From positions 1-42,897 of the forward strand of contig CACIWG010000012.1 of NCBI GenBank assembly GCA_902590245.1: a DNA stretch of 42,897 nucleotides, read 5' to 3'. Position numbers and translations under genes: made by a program. Each line of letters starts with the position of its first letter. Position 1 is the stretch's first letter. The stretch is from an uncultured SAR116 cluster alpha proteobacterium (GTDB lineage Bacteria > Pseudomonadota > Alphaproteobacteria > Puniceispirillales > Marisalimonadaceae). This document shows, one piece after another, positions 17,682 through 27,169 of the stretch. Below the pieces are notes generated by a model. That model was not told the DNA's origin, searched no databases, and saw only the letters and a list, made by a program, of their open reading frames with translations.

Positions 17682-18011
17682 CTAATTAGTTTTAATATTT
17701 TTTTCTTCAAATAAGGTTGTTAACTCTCCATTTTCATGCATCTCTCTAATTATATCACAACCTCCAACAAATTCTTTTTTTACATAAAGTTGAGGTATAG
17801 TTGGCCAATCAGAATACTCTTTAATACCTTCTCTAATTTCTTGGTCTTGTAACACATTACTAGTTTCATAATTAACTCCTAAATGATTTAAAACTCCAAC
17901 AACTGCTGCAGAAAATCCACATTGTGGCATATCAGGAGTTCCTTTCATAAAAAGCATTACTTCACTTTTGTTTATTAGATTTTCAATTTTTTCTTTTACA
18001 GAATTTTCCAT
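17682..18011 (-). CDS. grxD: Monothiol glutaredoxin, Grx4 family
   Basis: The 109-residue protein has the monothiol active site CGFS (Cys31) within [32 protein letters not shown] supplies the cis-Pro and glutathione-binding GG-x-D sites. Grx4-type glutaredoxins bind a 2Fe-2S cluster with glutathione and exchange it with BolA partners rather than reducing disulfides. The bolA gene lies 16 bp upstream in the same operon, which strongly supports this pairing. Confidence 0.96.
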   Translation of the reverse strand: MENSVKEKIENLINKSEVMLFMKGTPDMPQCGFSAAVVGVLNHLGVNYETSNVLQDQEIREGIKEYSDWPTIPQLYVKKEFVGGCDIIREMHENGELTTLFEEKNIKTN

Positions 18012-18027
18012 TTTAATTCTCCATTAT

Positions 18028-18261
18028 TTATTTGGGTTCAGATGTATTTAATGCTAATGCATGAAGATCATACCCCATCTTACCTTTAAGAGCTTTGTAA
18101 ACCATCTGATGTTGTTTAACTTTTGAGAGACCTTTAAATGAGTTGGTTTCAATATAAGCTGCATAGTGATCACCATCACCCCTAAGGTCATCAATCTTAA
18201 TTTTAGCATCAGGAAAGGTTTCTAAAATCAAATTTTTTATTTCATCTGCTTGCATTGGCAT
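18028..18261 (-). CDS. bolA: BolA family protein
   Basis: The 77-residue BolA domain protein has the conserved core GDHYAAYIETNSFKGLSKVKQHQMVYKALKGKMG ahead of the invariant-histidine region LHALALNTSEP. The start ATG at 18261 follows an AGGTG site at a suitable distance; a second Met two codons later is also possible. BolA proteins of this type work with monothiol glutaredoxins in iron-sulfur cluster trafficking or iron sensing. It lies 10 bp after purL and directly before grxD, the common alphaproteobacterial arrangement. Confidence 0.93.
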   Translation of the reverse strand: MPMQADEIKNLILETFPDAKIKIDDLRGDGDHYAAYIETNSFKGLSKVKQHQMVYKALKGKMGYDLHALALNTSEPK

Positions 18262-18271
18262 ATATTCACCT

Positions 18272-20530
18272 CTAAGAAAATAAGTTTGGGATAGTATTGT
18301 TGTATAAATCTAAGCACTTATTAATACATATGCTATCATATTTTGGTATTTCAACAACACCTGTGTTATTGGTCTTTCCAATACAATATATTTTAATATT
18401 TTCAGATTTTGAAAACTCTATTAACTTATTAGGTTTATTTGTTGAAATTATAATTCTGCTTTGATCTTCGCCAAACAACCAACCATGTAAAAATAAAAGA
18501 TTTTCTTTGTTTGGGTTTTTTATTCTAGGAGGTAGATTAATATTAATACCCAATTTATTCAATAAAAGCATTTCGATCACACAAGGTAGTAATCCACCAT
18601 CAGAAATATCATGCGCAGAATTTATAATTTTGTTATCATTCAGCTTCATTATAAAATCATGAAGGTTTTTTTCTTTTTTTAAATTAATTTGTGGTACTTG
18701 CCCTAAAAAATCGTCACAAAAAATTTCTTGGTAAAAACTTGACTGAAGAAAACCATCATATTTATTTTTATCTTGGCCTATTATATATAATGTTTCATTA
18801 TTTTTTGCATTCATGAAGATAACTTTTTCAATGTCATCTATAACGCCTACCATCCCAATCACTGGCGTTGGTAATATACTTTTTCCATTAGTTTCATTAT
18901 ACAAAGAAACATTGCCAGAAACTACAGGAGTATTTAATTGTTCGCATGCATCTTTAATTCCTTTTATTGAACCCACAATTTGACCCATGATTTCTTTTTT
19001 TTCAGGATTTCCAAAATTGAGATTATTTGTTATGGCTAATGGTTTTGCACCAGATACAATTAAATTTCTTGCAGCTTCTGCGACGGTAATTTTTCCACCT
19101 TCAATTGGATTGTTAAAAATATATTTTGAATTGCAGTCTGTTGATACAGCAACTGCTTTACCCTGAAATTGATCCTTTTCACTATTATGAATTTTAACAA
19201 TTGAAGCATCACTTTTATTGCCAATAGATATTGTGTCTCCCATAACAGAACTGTCATATTGTTCATAAATCCATTTTTTTGAAGCAAAGTTTTCATTTCC
19301 AATTATTTCATAAACTATTGTTTTTATTGATTTGTCTCTAATAATATTTTTATTATCTAAGTTTACATTAGAGATTTTGATTTCGTATTCTCTGTTTAGT
19401 TCAGGAGCGTCGTTAACTAAGAAATCTAGTGGTAGATTACAAACTGTTTTATTTTCTTTTTTTAATACAATTTTCTTTTCACTGATAATTTTGCCAATGA
19501 CAGCAAAGTCTAAATCCCATTTTTTAAAAATCTTTTTGGCGTCTTCTTCAGCTCCTTTTTTTAAAATCATTAACATTCTTTCTTGACTTTCAGAAAGCAT
19601 AATTTCATAACTTGACATGTTTTTTTCTCTTAGTGGAATTTCATTTAAATCAATTTCAATTCCAACATTACCTTTTGAAGCCATCTCAATACTTGAGCTT
19701 GTTAATCCAGCTGCACCCATATCTTGGATTGATAATATTAAGTCTGTTTTCATTAGTTCTAAGCATGCTTCTAATAAAAGTTTTCCTGTAAATGGATCTC
19801 CAACTTGAACAGTAGGTTTTTGGCTTTCCGTGTTATCAGAAAATTCAGTTGAAGCCATAGTAGCCCCATGTATTCCATCTCTTCCAGTTTTTGCACCAAC
19901 ATATATTACAGGGTTTCCAACTCCACTTGCAGCTGAATAAAAAATTTTATTTTTATTTACCAAACCTATGGCCATCGCATTTACAAGTATGTTTGAGTTA
20001 TAGGATTGATTAAAATTAGTTTCTCCACCAATTGTAGGAATTCCGATACAATTTCCATATCCTCCAATTCCTTTTACAACGCCACTTAAAAGATGATTGG
20101 TCAATGCATTACCAGTTTCTCCAAATCTTAATACATTCATTAGTGCTATAGGCCTTGCTCCCATAGTAAAAACGTCTCTTAATATTCCTCCAACACCTGT
20201 AGCGGCTCCTTGATAAGGATCTATGAAAGATGGGTGGTTATGAGATTCAATTTTGAAAACAATAGCTTGGTTATCTCCAATATCAATTATGCCGGCATTT
20301 TCTCCAGGACCTTGAATAACGTGATTACCAGATGTAGGTAAGGTTTTTAACCACTTTTTTGAGCTTTTATAAGAACAATGTTCAGAGAACATTGCTGAAC
20401 ATATGCCAGTTTCTGTTAAATTTGGCGTCTTTCCAATTCTCTTACATATCAATTTAAATTCTTCTTCTGTAAGTCCCATTTCCATTGCTTGATTTAATGT
20501 GCATTTACTATTTATATTTTCTTTTGTCAT
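18272..20530 (-). CDS. purL: Phosphoribosylformylglycinamidine synthase, large subunit PurL
   Basis: The 752-residue small-type PurL has the family signatures [52 protein letters not shown] and [15 protein letters not shown]. The second half repeats the ATP-grasp-like PurM fold ([46 protein letters not shown]). It performs the ATP-dependent fourth step of purine synthesis using ammonia from PurQ, with PurS bridging the complex. It shares one base with the purQ stop (TAATG), so translation is likely coupled. It is slightly longer than the usual ~735-745 residues. Confidence 0.97.
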   Translation of the reverse strand: MTKENINSKCTLNQAMEMGLTEEEFKLICKRIGKTPNLTETGICSAMFSEHCSYKSSKKWLKTLPTSGNHVIQGPGENAGIIDIGDNQAIVFKIESHNHPSFIDPYQGAATGVGGILRDVFTMGARPIALMNVLRFGETGNALTNHLLSGVVKGIGGYGNCIGIPTIGGETNFNQSYNSNILVNAMAIGLVNKNKIFYSAASGVGNPVIYVGAKTGRDGIHGATMASTEFSDNTESQKPTVQVGDPFTGKLLLEACLELMKTDLILSIQDMGAAGLTSSSIEMASKGNVGIEIDLNEIPLREKNMSSYEIMLSESQERMLMILKKGAEEDAKKIFKKWDLDFAVIGKIISEKKIVLKKENKTVCNLPLDFLVNDAPELNREYEIKISNVNLDNKNIIRDKSIKTIVYEIIGNENFASKKWIYEQYDSSVMGDTISIGNKSDASIVKIHNSEKDQFQGKAVAVSTDCNSKYIFNNPIEGGKITVAEAARNLIVSGAKPLAITNNLNFGNPEKKEIMGQIVGSIKGIKDACEQLNTPVVSGNVSLYNETNGKSILPTPVIGMVGVIDDIEKVIFMNAKNNETLYIIGQDKNKYDGFLQSSFYQEIFCDDFLGQVPQINLKKEKNLHDFIMKLNDNKIINSAHDISDGGLLPCVIEMLLLNKLGININLPPRIKNPNKENLLFLHGWLFGEDQSRIIISTNKPNKLIEFSKSENIKIYCIGKTNNTGVVEIPKYDSICINKCLDLYNNTIPNLFS

Positions 20531-21207
20531 TACAAACTCAATAATTGTTCAATTAATTTCTTAAAGAACAATCTACCATCTAAAGAATTGTGATGAGTAA
20601 AAACTGATCTTTCTGGATGAGGCATCATTCCAAGAATTCTTCCATTTTCAGATAATACACCTGCAATATTTTCTACAGAACCATTAGGGTTAAAATTTTC
20701 CTCATATTTAAAAGCTATTTGTCCATTAAATATTAATTTTTTTAATTCATTATCATTGATGTAGTAATTTCCTTCATTGTGAGCAATTGGGACATTTAGT
20801 TTCGTTGATGGTTTAAATCCCCATGTAAATGGACTAGGAAGTGTATCTTGAACAATTATTTTTACATCATGACATAAAAATTTTAATACATTATTTCTAA
20901 TCAATGTTCCGGGTAAAAGTTTTGTTTCAGTCAAAATCTGAAAGCCATTGCAAATTCCTAAGATTGCCCCACCTCTACTTGCATGATCTTTAATTGATTT
21001 AATTATTGGTGAATTTGAAGCTAGAGCCCCACATCTTAAATAGTCTCCGAAAGTAAACCCTCCAGGAATTACAATTAAATCAAAATTTTTAATATTAGTT
21101 TCTTTGTGCCATATAAATTCAGGGACTTTTTTTGAGATAGATTTTATGGCTTCAAATATGTCTCTATCACAATTTGAACCAGGAAAGACTACAATTGCAA
21201 CTCTCAT
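20530..21207 (-). CDS. purQ: Phosphoribosylformylglycinamidine synthase, glutaminase subunit PurQ
   Basis: The 225-residue class I glutamine amidotransferase starts [16 protein letters not shown]. It has the nucleophile Cys86 in GICNGFQIL and the His-Glu pair in [27 protein letters not shown] is a PurQ signature. It releases ammonia from glutamine for PurL. It lies 1 bp downstream of purS and overlaps purL by one base, which fits an assembled PurS-PurQ-PurL complex made from one transcript. Confidence 0.97.
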   Translation of the reverse strand: MRVAIVVFPGSNCDRDIFEAIKSISKKVPEFIWHKETNIKNFDLIVIPGGFTFGDYLRCGALASNSPIIKSIKDHASRGGAILGICNGFQILTETKLLPGTLIRNNVLKFLCHDVKIIVQDTLPSPFTWGFKPSTKLNVPIAHNEGNYYINDNELKKLIFNGQIAFKYEENFNPNGSVENIAGVLSENGRILGMMPHPERSVFTHHNSLDGRLFFKKLIEQLLSL

Positions 21208-21208
21208 A

Positions 21209-21463
21209 TTAATCTTTCTTTAAAACAGAAATTTCATAGTCTTGTATATTAGTATTTACTAGAAACTGATCACACATAAGTTTGGATTGATATATACAAT
21301 CTTCCTCATTTAAATTTTTAAATGAAAGCTTTATCTGTTTGCTAAGAACTAATCCATCAATATTTTTATAACCTAAATTTGACAAAGTTTTTTTTACGGC
21401 TTCAGTTTCTGGGTTCAAAACTTCTTTTTTAGGAAATATATCAATTGTAACATCAATTATCAT
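21209..21463 (-). CDS. purS: Phosphoribosylformylglycinamidine synthase subunit PurS
   Basis: The 84-residue protein has the PurS pattern DVTIDIFPKKEVLNPETEAVKKTLSNLGY near the N-terminus and the C-terminal LMCDQFLVNTNIQDYEI. PurS is the small bridging subunit that lets PurQ pass ammonia to a short-type PurL. Its presence matches the short PurL and separate PurQ downstream. It lies 3 bp after purC. Confidence 0.95.
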   Translation of the reverse strand: MIIDVTIDIFPKKEVLNPETEAVKKTLSNLGYKNIDGLVLSKQIKLSFKNLNEEDCIYQSKLMCDQFLVNTNIQDYEISVLKKD

Positions 21464-21466
21464 TAA

Positions 21467-22195
21467 TTAGCTCTCTATTGTAATTTTAAATCTTTTTATA
21501 ATTTCTTGATAGCCTTCAATCAAATCACCTGTATTATTTCTAAATATATCTTTATCAAAATTTTTTTTTGTTTTTTTATCCCATAATCTGCAATTATCTG
21601 GACTAATTTCATCTGCAAGTATTAATTTATTTTCATTATTATAAACTGTTTTTCCAAACTCAATTTTAAAATCAATAAGTTCAATATTAATTTTGTTAAA
21701 TAAATTAATTAAGTGTTTATTAATTATAAGCGCCTTATTTTTTAGATTTTCTAATTCTGATCTGGTAACCCAACCTAGCTCCACTATTAAATCGTCATTT
21801 ATTAGTGGATCATTTAATTCATCTTTTTTTAAAAATAATTCAATTAATGGTTTTTTAAATTTATATTCATTTGATAAATTATATCTTTTTATTATAGAAC
21901 CAAATGCAAAATTTCTAACTACAAATTCTATTGGAATTATTTTTACTTTTCTTATAAGTTGTTCTCTTGAATTTAATCTTTTGATGAAATGATTATAAAT
22001 TCCTTTTTTGCCGAGAAAATTCATTATATATTCAGATATGTAATTGTTAATAATTCCTTTGGAACTAATTATTTCCAATTTTTGTGCATTGTGGGCAGTT
22101 GCATCATCTTTGAAAAATTGAATAAGCTCATTAGTTACATTAGTTTCGTACAAAATTTTTGCTTTACCCTCATATAGAATATCTAATTTAATCAT
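21467..22195 (-). CDS. purC: Phosphoribosylaminoimidazole-succinocarboxamide (SAICAR) synthase
   Basis: I take the start at ATG 22195 (MIKLDILYEGKAKILYET), giving 242 residues, the usual bacterial length. A Met 27 codons upstream would overlap purB and add a hydrophobic tail not found in PurC. LYEGKAKILY, VPIEFVVRNFAFGSIIKRY and LADEISPDNCRLWD are PurC signatures for ATP and substrate binding. It joins aspartate to CAIR. The start lies 1 bp after the purB stop. Confidence 0.95.
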   Translation of the reverse strand: MIKLDILYEGKAKILYETNVTNELIQFFKDDATAHNAQKLEIISSKGIINNYISEYIMNFLGKKGIYNHFIKRLNSREQLIRKVKIIPIEFVVRNFAFGSIIKRYNLSNEYKFKKPLIELFLKKDELNDPLINDDLIVELGWVTRSELENLKNKALIINKHLINLFNKINIELIDFKIEFGKTVYNNENKLILADEISPDNCRLWDKKTKKNFDKDIFRNNTGDLIEGYQEIIKRFKITIES

Positions 22196-22196
22196 A

Positions 22197-23507
22197 TTAA
22201 TTTTCAAATACTCTTTTAAAAATATTATCAATATTTTTTGTATGGTATTTATAATCAAACTGAATATTAATTTCATCTTTAGTTATTTTTGATATAATTT
22301 CATGATCTTGAATTAAAAGTTTTTGAAACAAACCAGACCTTTTTGATGTTGGAGCTTCCCAGACTTTCATGGCATTTCTTTGAACTATTTCATATGCTCT
22401 TTCTCTACTAAAGCCTTTTTGCGTTAGTAATAATAGAACCTGTTGTGAAAAAACTAAACCACCTAAAGCATCTAAATTTTCTTTCATTTTATCTGGATAA
22501 ACAATTAAATTTTTTATGACATTCGTTAATCTGCTTAATGCAAAATCTAGTGTAATTGTAACATCTGGTGCAATCATTCTTTCTACAGATGAATGGGATA
22601 TATCTCGCTCATGCCATAAGGCAACATTCTCTAACGCTGGTATTACAGAGCTTCTTACAACTCTTGCTAGTCCAGTTAAGTTTTCAGTAAGAACAGGATT
22701 TCTTTTGTGTGGCATTGCACTAGAACCTTTTTGACCTTTTGAAAAAAATTCTTCAACTTCCCTTACTTCAGTTCTTTGCAAATGCCTAATTTCTGTGGCT
22801 ATTCTTTCTATACTTGAAGCAATTACTCCTAACGTAGCAAAATATATAGCGTGTCTATCTCTAGGTATAATTTGAGTTGAAATTTCTTCTGGAAATAAAT
22901 CTAATTTTTCAGCAACATATTTTTCAACAAATGGATCTATATTAGCAAAAGTACCTATAGCACCAGAAATAGCACAAGTAGATATTTCTTTATCGGCATT
23001 TTCTAAACGCTTTTTGTTTCTTTTAAACTCAGAGTAAAAAGATGCCAATTTCAAACCAAATGTCATTGGCTCAGCATGTATTCCATGAGATCTACCAATT
23101 GTAAGTGTATCCTTGTGTTGCAATGCTTTATTTTTTATCGCTAATAAAAGTTCGTCAATTCCTTTCATAAGAATCTGATTAGATTTTTTTAATTGAATTG
23201 ATAAAGTTGTGTCTAGAACATCCGAAGAAGTCATACCTTGATGTACAAAACGAGAATCTTCTCCAATTGATTCTGCTAGATTTGTTAAAAAAGCAATTAC
23301 ATCATGTTTTGTAATTTTTTCAATTTTATCAATCGTAGAAGAATCTACTTTTCCTTTATTCCAGATGTTTTTAACTGACTCTTTTGGTATCTTGCCTAAT
23401 TCAGCCATTGCTTCACATGCAAACGCTTCAATTTTAAACCAAATGTTATATTTTTCTTGAGATGACCAAATTTTTTTCATCTCAGGTCTGGAGTATCTTT
23501 CAATCAT
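22197..23507 (-). CDS. purB: Adenylosuccinate lyase
   Basis: The 436-residue fumarase-superfamily lyase has the signature loop KGSSAMPHKRNPV, TSSDVLDTTLSIQLKKS and GRSHGIHAEPMTFG. It cleaves SAICAR and adenylosuccinate to release fumarate in purine synthesis. It is the first gene of the purine operon. An AGGT site lies 8 bp before the ATG. The 72-bp gap upstream, shared with a divergent small gene, is almost pure A/T and contains several TATAAT-like sequences, so the operon promoter is probably there. I see no riboswitch in that gap; it is too short for one. Confidence 0.96.
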   Translation of the reverse strand: MIERYSRPEMKKIWSSQEKYNIWFKIEAFACEAMAELGKIPKESVKNIWNKGKVDSSTIDKIEKITKHDVIAFLTNLAESIGEDSRFVHQGMTSSDVLDTTLSIQLKKSNQILMKGIDELLLAIKNKALQHKDTLTIGRSHGIHAEPMTFGLKLASFYSEFKRNKKRLENADKEISTCAISGAIGTFANIDPFVEKYVAEKLDLFPEEISTQIIPRDRHAIYFATLGVIASSIERIATEIRHLQRTEVREVEEFFSKGQKGSSAMPHKRNPVLTENLTGLARVVRSSVIPALENVALWHERDISHSSVERMIAPDVTITLDFALSRLTNVIKNLIVYPDKMKENLDALGGLVFSQQVLLLLTQKGFSRERAYEIVQRNAMKVWEAPTSKRSGLFQKLLIQDHEIISKITKDEINIQFDYKYHTKNIDNIFKRVFEN

Positions 23508-23579
23508 TTATTTACCTAGAAATATAATTATTATAAAATATTATATAAATAAAGTATAAACATATAATCAATATCATAA

Positions 23580-23798
23580 ATGTTAAATATAATTAAATTT
23601 GCTGCAAAATTAGCATTACAAAATCCAAAAGTAAGAGAAGGTATAAAAAAAGTTGTTGTTAAATCTTTCAAAAAAGCTAAGCCAATAGTTAAAAAGAATA
23701 TTGATGTTGCAAAAAAAACATCAAATCAAGAATCACCTTTTAAAAATTTTAAATCATTTAAAAAAAAATATAGAGAAAATTTAAAAAACTATGATTGA
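23580..23798 (+). CDS. Small lysine-rich hypothetical protein
   Basis: This 72-residue ORF is divergent from purB and overlaps the convergent map stop by 10 bp. The product is strongly basic, with about a third lysine. It starts with an amphipathic segment (MLNIIKFAAKLALQNPKVREG) followed by VVVKSFKKAKPIVKKNIDVAKK. Its length, distinct composition and position in an otherwise empty divergent gap suggest a real gene. No Shine-Dalgarno site is clear. The function is unknown; membrane-surface or nucleic-acid binding would fit the charge but is speculation. Confidence 0.55.
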   Translation: MLNIIKFAAKLALQNPKVREGIKKVVVKSFKKAKPIVKKNIDVAKKTSNQESPFKNFKSFKKKYRENLKNYD

Positions 23799-24568
23799 GG
23801 TAATTCTAATCCTTTTGGTGAAAGAGTAAAAATTTCACAACCATTTGATGTTACTCCAATACTATGTTCAAATTGTGCTGACAAACTTTTATCCCTAGTA
23901 ACTGCAGTCCATCCGTCAGATAAGATTTTCACATCATGTTTTCCGGTGTTTATCATTGGTTCTATTGTGAAAAACATTCCTTCTTCAAGGATTAAACCAG
24001 TTTTTGGTTCACCATAATGAAGAACAGTTGGAGATGTGTGAAAAACAGTACCTAGTCCATGGCCTGTAAAATCTCTTACAACAGAAAATCCATTTTTTTC
24101 AGCATGAGATTGTATAGCAAAACCTACATCACCTAAAGTTTTCCCAGGCTTTACCGTTTCAATACCAATCATTAAGCATTCATATGTAATTTTTGTTAGA
24201 ATTTTAGCCTTAGCAGATGGGTTTCCTACATAAAACATTCTACTTGTGTCACCGTACCAACCATCAAGAATTACTGTGACATCTATATTTAAAATATCTC
24301 CGTTTTTTAACAATTTATCTCCAGGTATTCCATGACAAACTACGTGATTTACTGAAATACATGTGGATTTTGGAAAACCTTTATAATTTAAAGGTGCAGG
24401 AATAGCTTTGTTTTTTATGATGAAATCATGACATAGATCATTTAAATGATTCGTTGTTATGTTAGGTTCGATAAAATCATTGATATAATCTAAAACTTCA
24501 GCTGCAAGTTTTCCTGCATTATGCATTTTTATAAAATCTTTTTTAGAATGTTTTATAATTGATGACAT
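23789..24568 (-). CDS. map: Type I methionine aminopeptidase
   Basis: The 259-residue enzyme has the five metal ligands in the expected motifs: two aspartates in LNIDVTVILDGWYGDTSRMF, the histidine in FTGHGLGTVFHTSP, a glutamate in FTIEPMINTG and the last in SAQFEHSIGVT. It removes the initiator methionine from nascent proteins in the cytoplasm. Length and the lack of an N-terminal extension fit the standard bacterial type. It is convergent with the small lysine-rich ORF and divergent from the CinA-like gene. Confidence 0.96.
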   Translation of the reverse strand: MSSIIKHSKKDFIKMHNAGKLAAEVLDYINDFIEPNITTNHLNDLCHDFIIKNKAIPAPLNYKGFPKSTCISVNHVVCHGIPGDKLLKNGDILNIDVTVILDGWYGDTSRMFYVGNPSAKAKILTKITYECLMIGIETVKPGKTLGDVGFAIQSHAEKNGFSVVRDFTGHGLGTVFHTSPTVLHYGEPKTGLILEEGMFFTIEPMINTGKHDVKILSDGWTAVTRDKSLSAQFEHSIGVTSNGCEIFTLSPKGLELPQS

Positions 24569-24628
24569 TATTTCTGTTTACTCATTTTTTTTTAAATTGT
24601 AAATTGGATATTTTCAGGAGGTTTTATT

Positions 24629-25375
24629 ATGAGTTCTTCAGCAGGAATTATAATTATTGGTGATGAAATTCTATCTGGAAGAACCAAGGATTCAAACATA
24701 AATTGGATTGCAAATCAATTATGTGACATTGGTATTAAGTTAAAAGAAGCAAGAGTTATAGAAGATGAAAAAAAGATAATTATTAATACCGTTTTAGAAT
24801 TTAGCAAAAAATTTACATATGTTTTTACTTCTGGTGGAATTGGCCCAACTCACGATGATATTACAACTGAGTCAATTGCTGCAGCATTTCAAGTTGATTT
24901 AGAAAAAAACAAAGTAGCGATGAGTTTATTAAAAAAACATTATAAAAAATCTAATATTGATTTTAATGAAGCTAGACAAAAAATGGCAATAATTCCAAAA
25001 GGAGCTCTCCTTATCGATAATCCTGTTTCTGTTGCTCCAGGTTTTAATATAAAAAATGTGTATGTATTTGCTGGTGTTCCAAAAATTATGCAAAGTATGT
25101 TTCATTCAATTTCTAGTAATTTAAAAGGTGGAATTATTATTAAGTCTAAAACAATTACTTGTAATATAGGAGAAGGTAAGATTGCTAATAATTTAAGTCA
25201 AATTGAAAAACAATTTTTAAATATGAAAATTGGTTCATATCCTTATTTTAATCCTCAATCCTTTGGGACTTCGATTGTAATTAGGTCAGAAAAAATAAAG
25301 GATATTGATCTAGCTTTAGAAAAGTTGATAAAAATAATTAATCAATTTGGCGGAAAATATGAAATTGTTACATAG
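24629..25375 (+). CDS. CinA N-terminal-like molybdopterin-binding domain protein
   Basis: The 248-residue protein has the MoCF_biosynth fold: IIIIGDEILSGRTKDSNINWIANQL near the start and FTSGGIGPTHDDITTESIAAAF at about 70-91. This matches the CinA N-terminal domain. The C-terminal nicotinamide-nucleotide deamidase domain of full CinA is absent, which is common in alphaproteobacterial homologues. Its function is not settled; FAD or nucleotide pyrophosphatase activity is known for some members. It has an unusually perfect AGGAGG site at 24616-24621, 7 bp before the ATG, in a region where most genes have weak sites. It stops 1 bp before the rhomboid stop on the other strand. Confidence 0.85.
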   Translation: MSSSAGIIIIGDEILSGRTKDSNINWIANQLCDIGIKLKEARVIEDEKKIIINTVLEFSKKFTYVFTSGGIGPTHDDITTESIAAAFQVDLEKNKVAMSLLKKHYKKSNIDFNEARQKMAIIPKGALLIDNPVSVAPGFNIKNVYVFAGVPKIMQSMFHSISSNLKGGIIIKSKTITCNIGEGKIANNLSQIEKQFLNMKIGSYPYFNPQSFGTSIVIRSEKIKDIDLALEKLIKIINQFGGKYEIVT

Positions 25376-26092
25376 TTAATTACTATTTGGTAATGAGCCT
25401 TTAGTTAATCTTTTTGGTTGATTTGATCGTTTTTTTCTAAAAATCAATATTAATATTATTCCAGCTATAAATCCCCCGATGTGAGCTAAATAAGCAATAT
25501 TACTTTCTTCGCTATTATTTAAATTAAAAAACTGAATAAATATCCAACATCCAATTACGTACATGGCTGGAATTCTAAAAATTTTAATAAATATAAAAAA
25601 CCAAAAAAACACTTTAATTTCTTTTTTGGGAAACAAAATTAAATAAGCACCAAGTATTCCAGATATTGCTCCTGATGCGCCTATCATTGGGATTTCAGAG
25701 TTAATATCAATTAATGCCTGACTTAATCCTGCAAAAATTCCACATGAAAAATAAAAAATTAAAAATTTAATTTTTCCAAGTTCATCCTCAATATTATCAC
25801 CAAAAATATATAAATATGCCATATTTCCAATTAAATGCATCCATCCACCATGTAAAAACATTGATGATATTAATGTCATATAAGATGGAATAATTACAAG
25901 TTCATCTGACAATTGTTTAACGTTAAACAACACAGAAGGTATCATCCCAAAAGATAATAAAGTTTTTTGTTCAAAATGATAACCTAAATTTTTTTGATAT
26001 ATAAAAATCAATATACAACTAATTAAAATTATCCAACTTAAGATAGGCTTATTTTTAGTGGCGTTTAAATCTGATATAGGGAAGAAAAACAT
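25376..26092 (-). CDS. Rhomboid family intramembrane serine protease
   Basis: The 238-residue protein has about six hydrophobic segments. The rhomboid landmarks are GGWMHLIGNMAYLYIFGDNIED in the L1/TM2 region, the catalytic serine in IGASGAISGILGAY and the catalytic histidine in LAHIGGFIAGI. It cleaves transmembrane proteins within the inner membrane; its substrates are unknown. It is the second gene after panC, sharing one base (TAATG), which suggests co-translation. The pairing with panC has no obvious functional sense. Confidence 0.9.
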   Translation of the reverse strand: MFFFPISDLNATKNKPILSWIILISCILIFIYQKNLGYHFEQKTLLSFGMIPSVLFNVKQLSDELVIIPSYMTLISSMFLHGGWMHLIGNMAYLYIFGDNIEDELGKIKFLIFYFSCGIFAGLSQALIDINSEIPMIGASGAISGILGAYLILFPKKEIKVFFWFFIFIKIFRIPAMYVIGCWIFIQFFNLNNSEESNIAYLAHIGGFIAGIILILIFRKKRSNQPKRLTKGSLPNSN

Positions 26093-26934
26093 TAACTAAA
26101 CTCAATATTATCAATTAGTCTAGTTTGACCAAGTTTAACAGAACTTAAAAGTATTTTTCTTTTAGAAGTATTTGAATTGAGTTTTTCTAATTCTGTAGTC
26201 AAAAATGATACATAATTGACAAGGAATTTATTTTTTTCTAAATTTGCAGTAATATATTTGATTGTTTCTTCAACATTTTTTGAGATTTTTAAATTATTAA
26301 TTCCATCTAACAATATTTTGTAAAACAAAGGTGCAATTTTAATTGATTTTTTGTCTAAATAGGAGTTCCTTGAAGACAGTGCAAGCCCATTTTTGTTTCT
26401 GATAGTTGGTGCACAAATAATTTTTAGTTTTGGAAAATATTTTTTTGCCATTTGATTTATTAGATAAAGTTGTTGAAAGTCTTTTAGACCAAAAACTGAA
26501 AAATCTGGTTGTGTTAACTGAAAAAGAACATAAACAACTTTTAACACTCCATCAAAATGACCAGGTCTAATCTTTCCGCATAAAATACTGCCTTTTGGAC
26601 CTGCTTTTAAATGTTCAAGATTATCAATATTATTGAAAACTTCATTTTGATTTTTAGGCACGAAGAGAATATTACATTTTAGCTTTTTTAATTTACTTAT
26701 ATCTTCGTTTATCGTCCTTGGGTATGAAGCAAAATCTTCGTCTTTTCCAAATTGAAGAGGATTTATAAAAATTGTAGTGATAACTTTACTGGAATTTTGT
26801 TTTGCAATTTTAACCAGAGATAAATGACCATCATGTAAATTACCCATTGTAGGTACAAGTGAAATTCTTTCACCTTTTGATTTCAGAAGATTGATATGTT
26901 TTTTAAAATCTTTTTTTGTATCTAAAATAATCAA
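26092..26934 (-). CDS. panC: Pantoate-beta-alanine ligase
   Basis: The 280-residue pantothenate synthetase has the HIGH-like motif LVPTMGNLHDGHLSLV, followed by TIFINPLQFGKDEDFASYPRT, GKIRPGHFDGVLKVV and the KMSKS-like ALSSRNSYL. It condenses pantoate and beta-alanine with ATP to make pantothenate for CoA. The start appears to be TTG at 26934 (first residues IILDTKKDF), because the next Met is already inside the ATP-binding motif and no in-frame ATG lies upstream. The ATG at 26945 is out of frame. Confidence 0.94.
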   Translation of the reverse strand: MIILDTKKDFKKHINLLKSKGERISLVPTMGNLHDGHLSLVKIAKQNSSKVITTIFINPLQFGKDEDFASYPRTINEDISKLKKLKCNILFVPKNQNEVFNNIDNLEHLKAGPKGSILCGKIRPGHFDGVLKVVYVLFQLTQPDFSVFGLKDFQQLYLINQMAKKYFPKLKIICAPTIRNKNGLALSSRNSYLDKKSIKIAPLFYKILLDGINNLKISKNVEETIKYITANLEKNKFLVNYVSFLTTELEKLNSNTSKRKILLSSVKLGQTRLIDNIEFS

Positions 26935-26954
26935 CTAACAACCATTTTGAAAAG

Positions 26955-27042
26955 TGGTACGAGCGGGGGGACTTGAACCCCCACGACCAATATGGTCACT
27001 GGATTTTAAGTCCAGTGCGTCTACCTATTCCGCCACGCTCGC
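26955..27042 (-). tRNA. tRNA-Leu (anticodon UAA)
   Basis: On the minus strand the 88 bases fold as a class II tRNA. The acceptor stem GCGAGCG pairs with CGCTCGT (one G-U pair). The anticodon stem CTGGA/TCCAG has loop CTTAAAA, giving UAA. A long variable arm, GACCATATTGGTC, forms a short hairpin. The T-arm is GGGGGTTCAAGTCCCCC, and CCA is encoded. It reads UUA, probably the dominant leucine codon in this AT-rich genome. Confidence 0.97.
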
Positions 27043-27153
27043 ATTATGTACAGATTTACCAATCTAATTATATTTAGGCAAGTATTTTATGAATTAAGTA
27101 TTTGTTACAAGCAAATCACAAATTACTTTATTTGATTTATTTTAAAATTATGT

Positions 27154-27169
27154 CATAAGAATTCTTATG
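27154..27169. promoter_or_regulatory. Perfect 16-bp palindrome over the start codon of the membrane coiled-coil gene
   Basis: CATAAGAATTCTTATG is identical on both strands, and its last three bases are the ATG of the gene at 27167. It could be an operator for a dimeric repressor or a hairpin that limits translation initiation. In DNA this AT-rich a palindrome of this size can arise by chance roughly once per window, so the regulatory reading is weak. Confidence 0.3.

Noticed and set aside
23508-23579. Purine riboswitch upstream of purB
   Set aside because: The gap is 72 bp of almost pure A/T with no GC-containing paired stems of the purine or PRPP aptamers.
26943-26945. ATG upstream of panC as its start
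   Set aside because: It is out of frame with PanC and runs into TGA after four codons. TTG 26934 fits the family's N-terminus.
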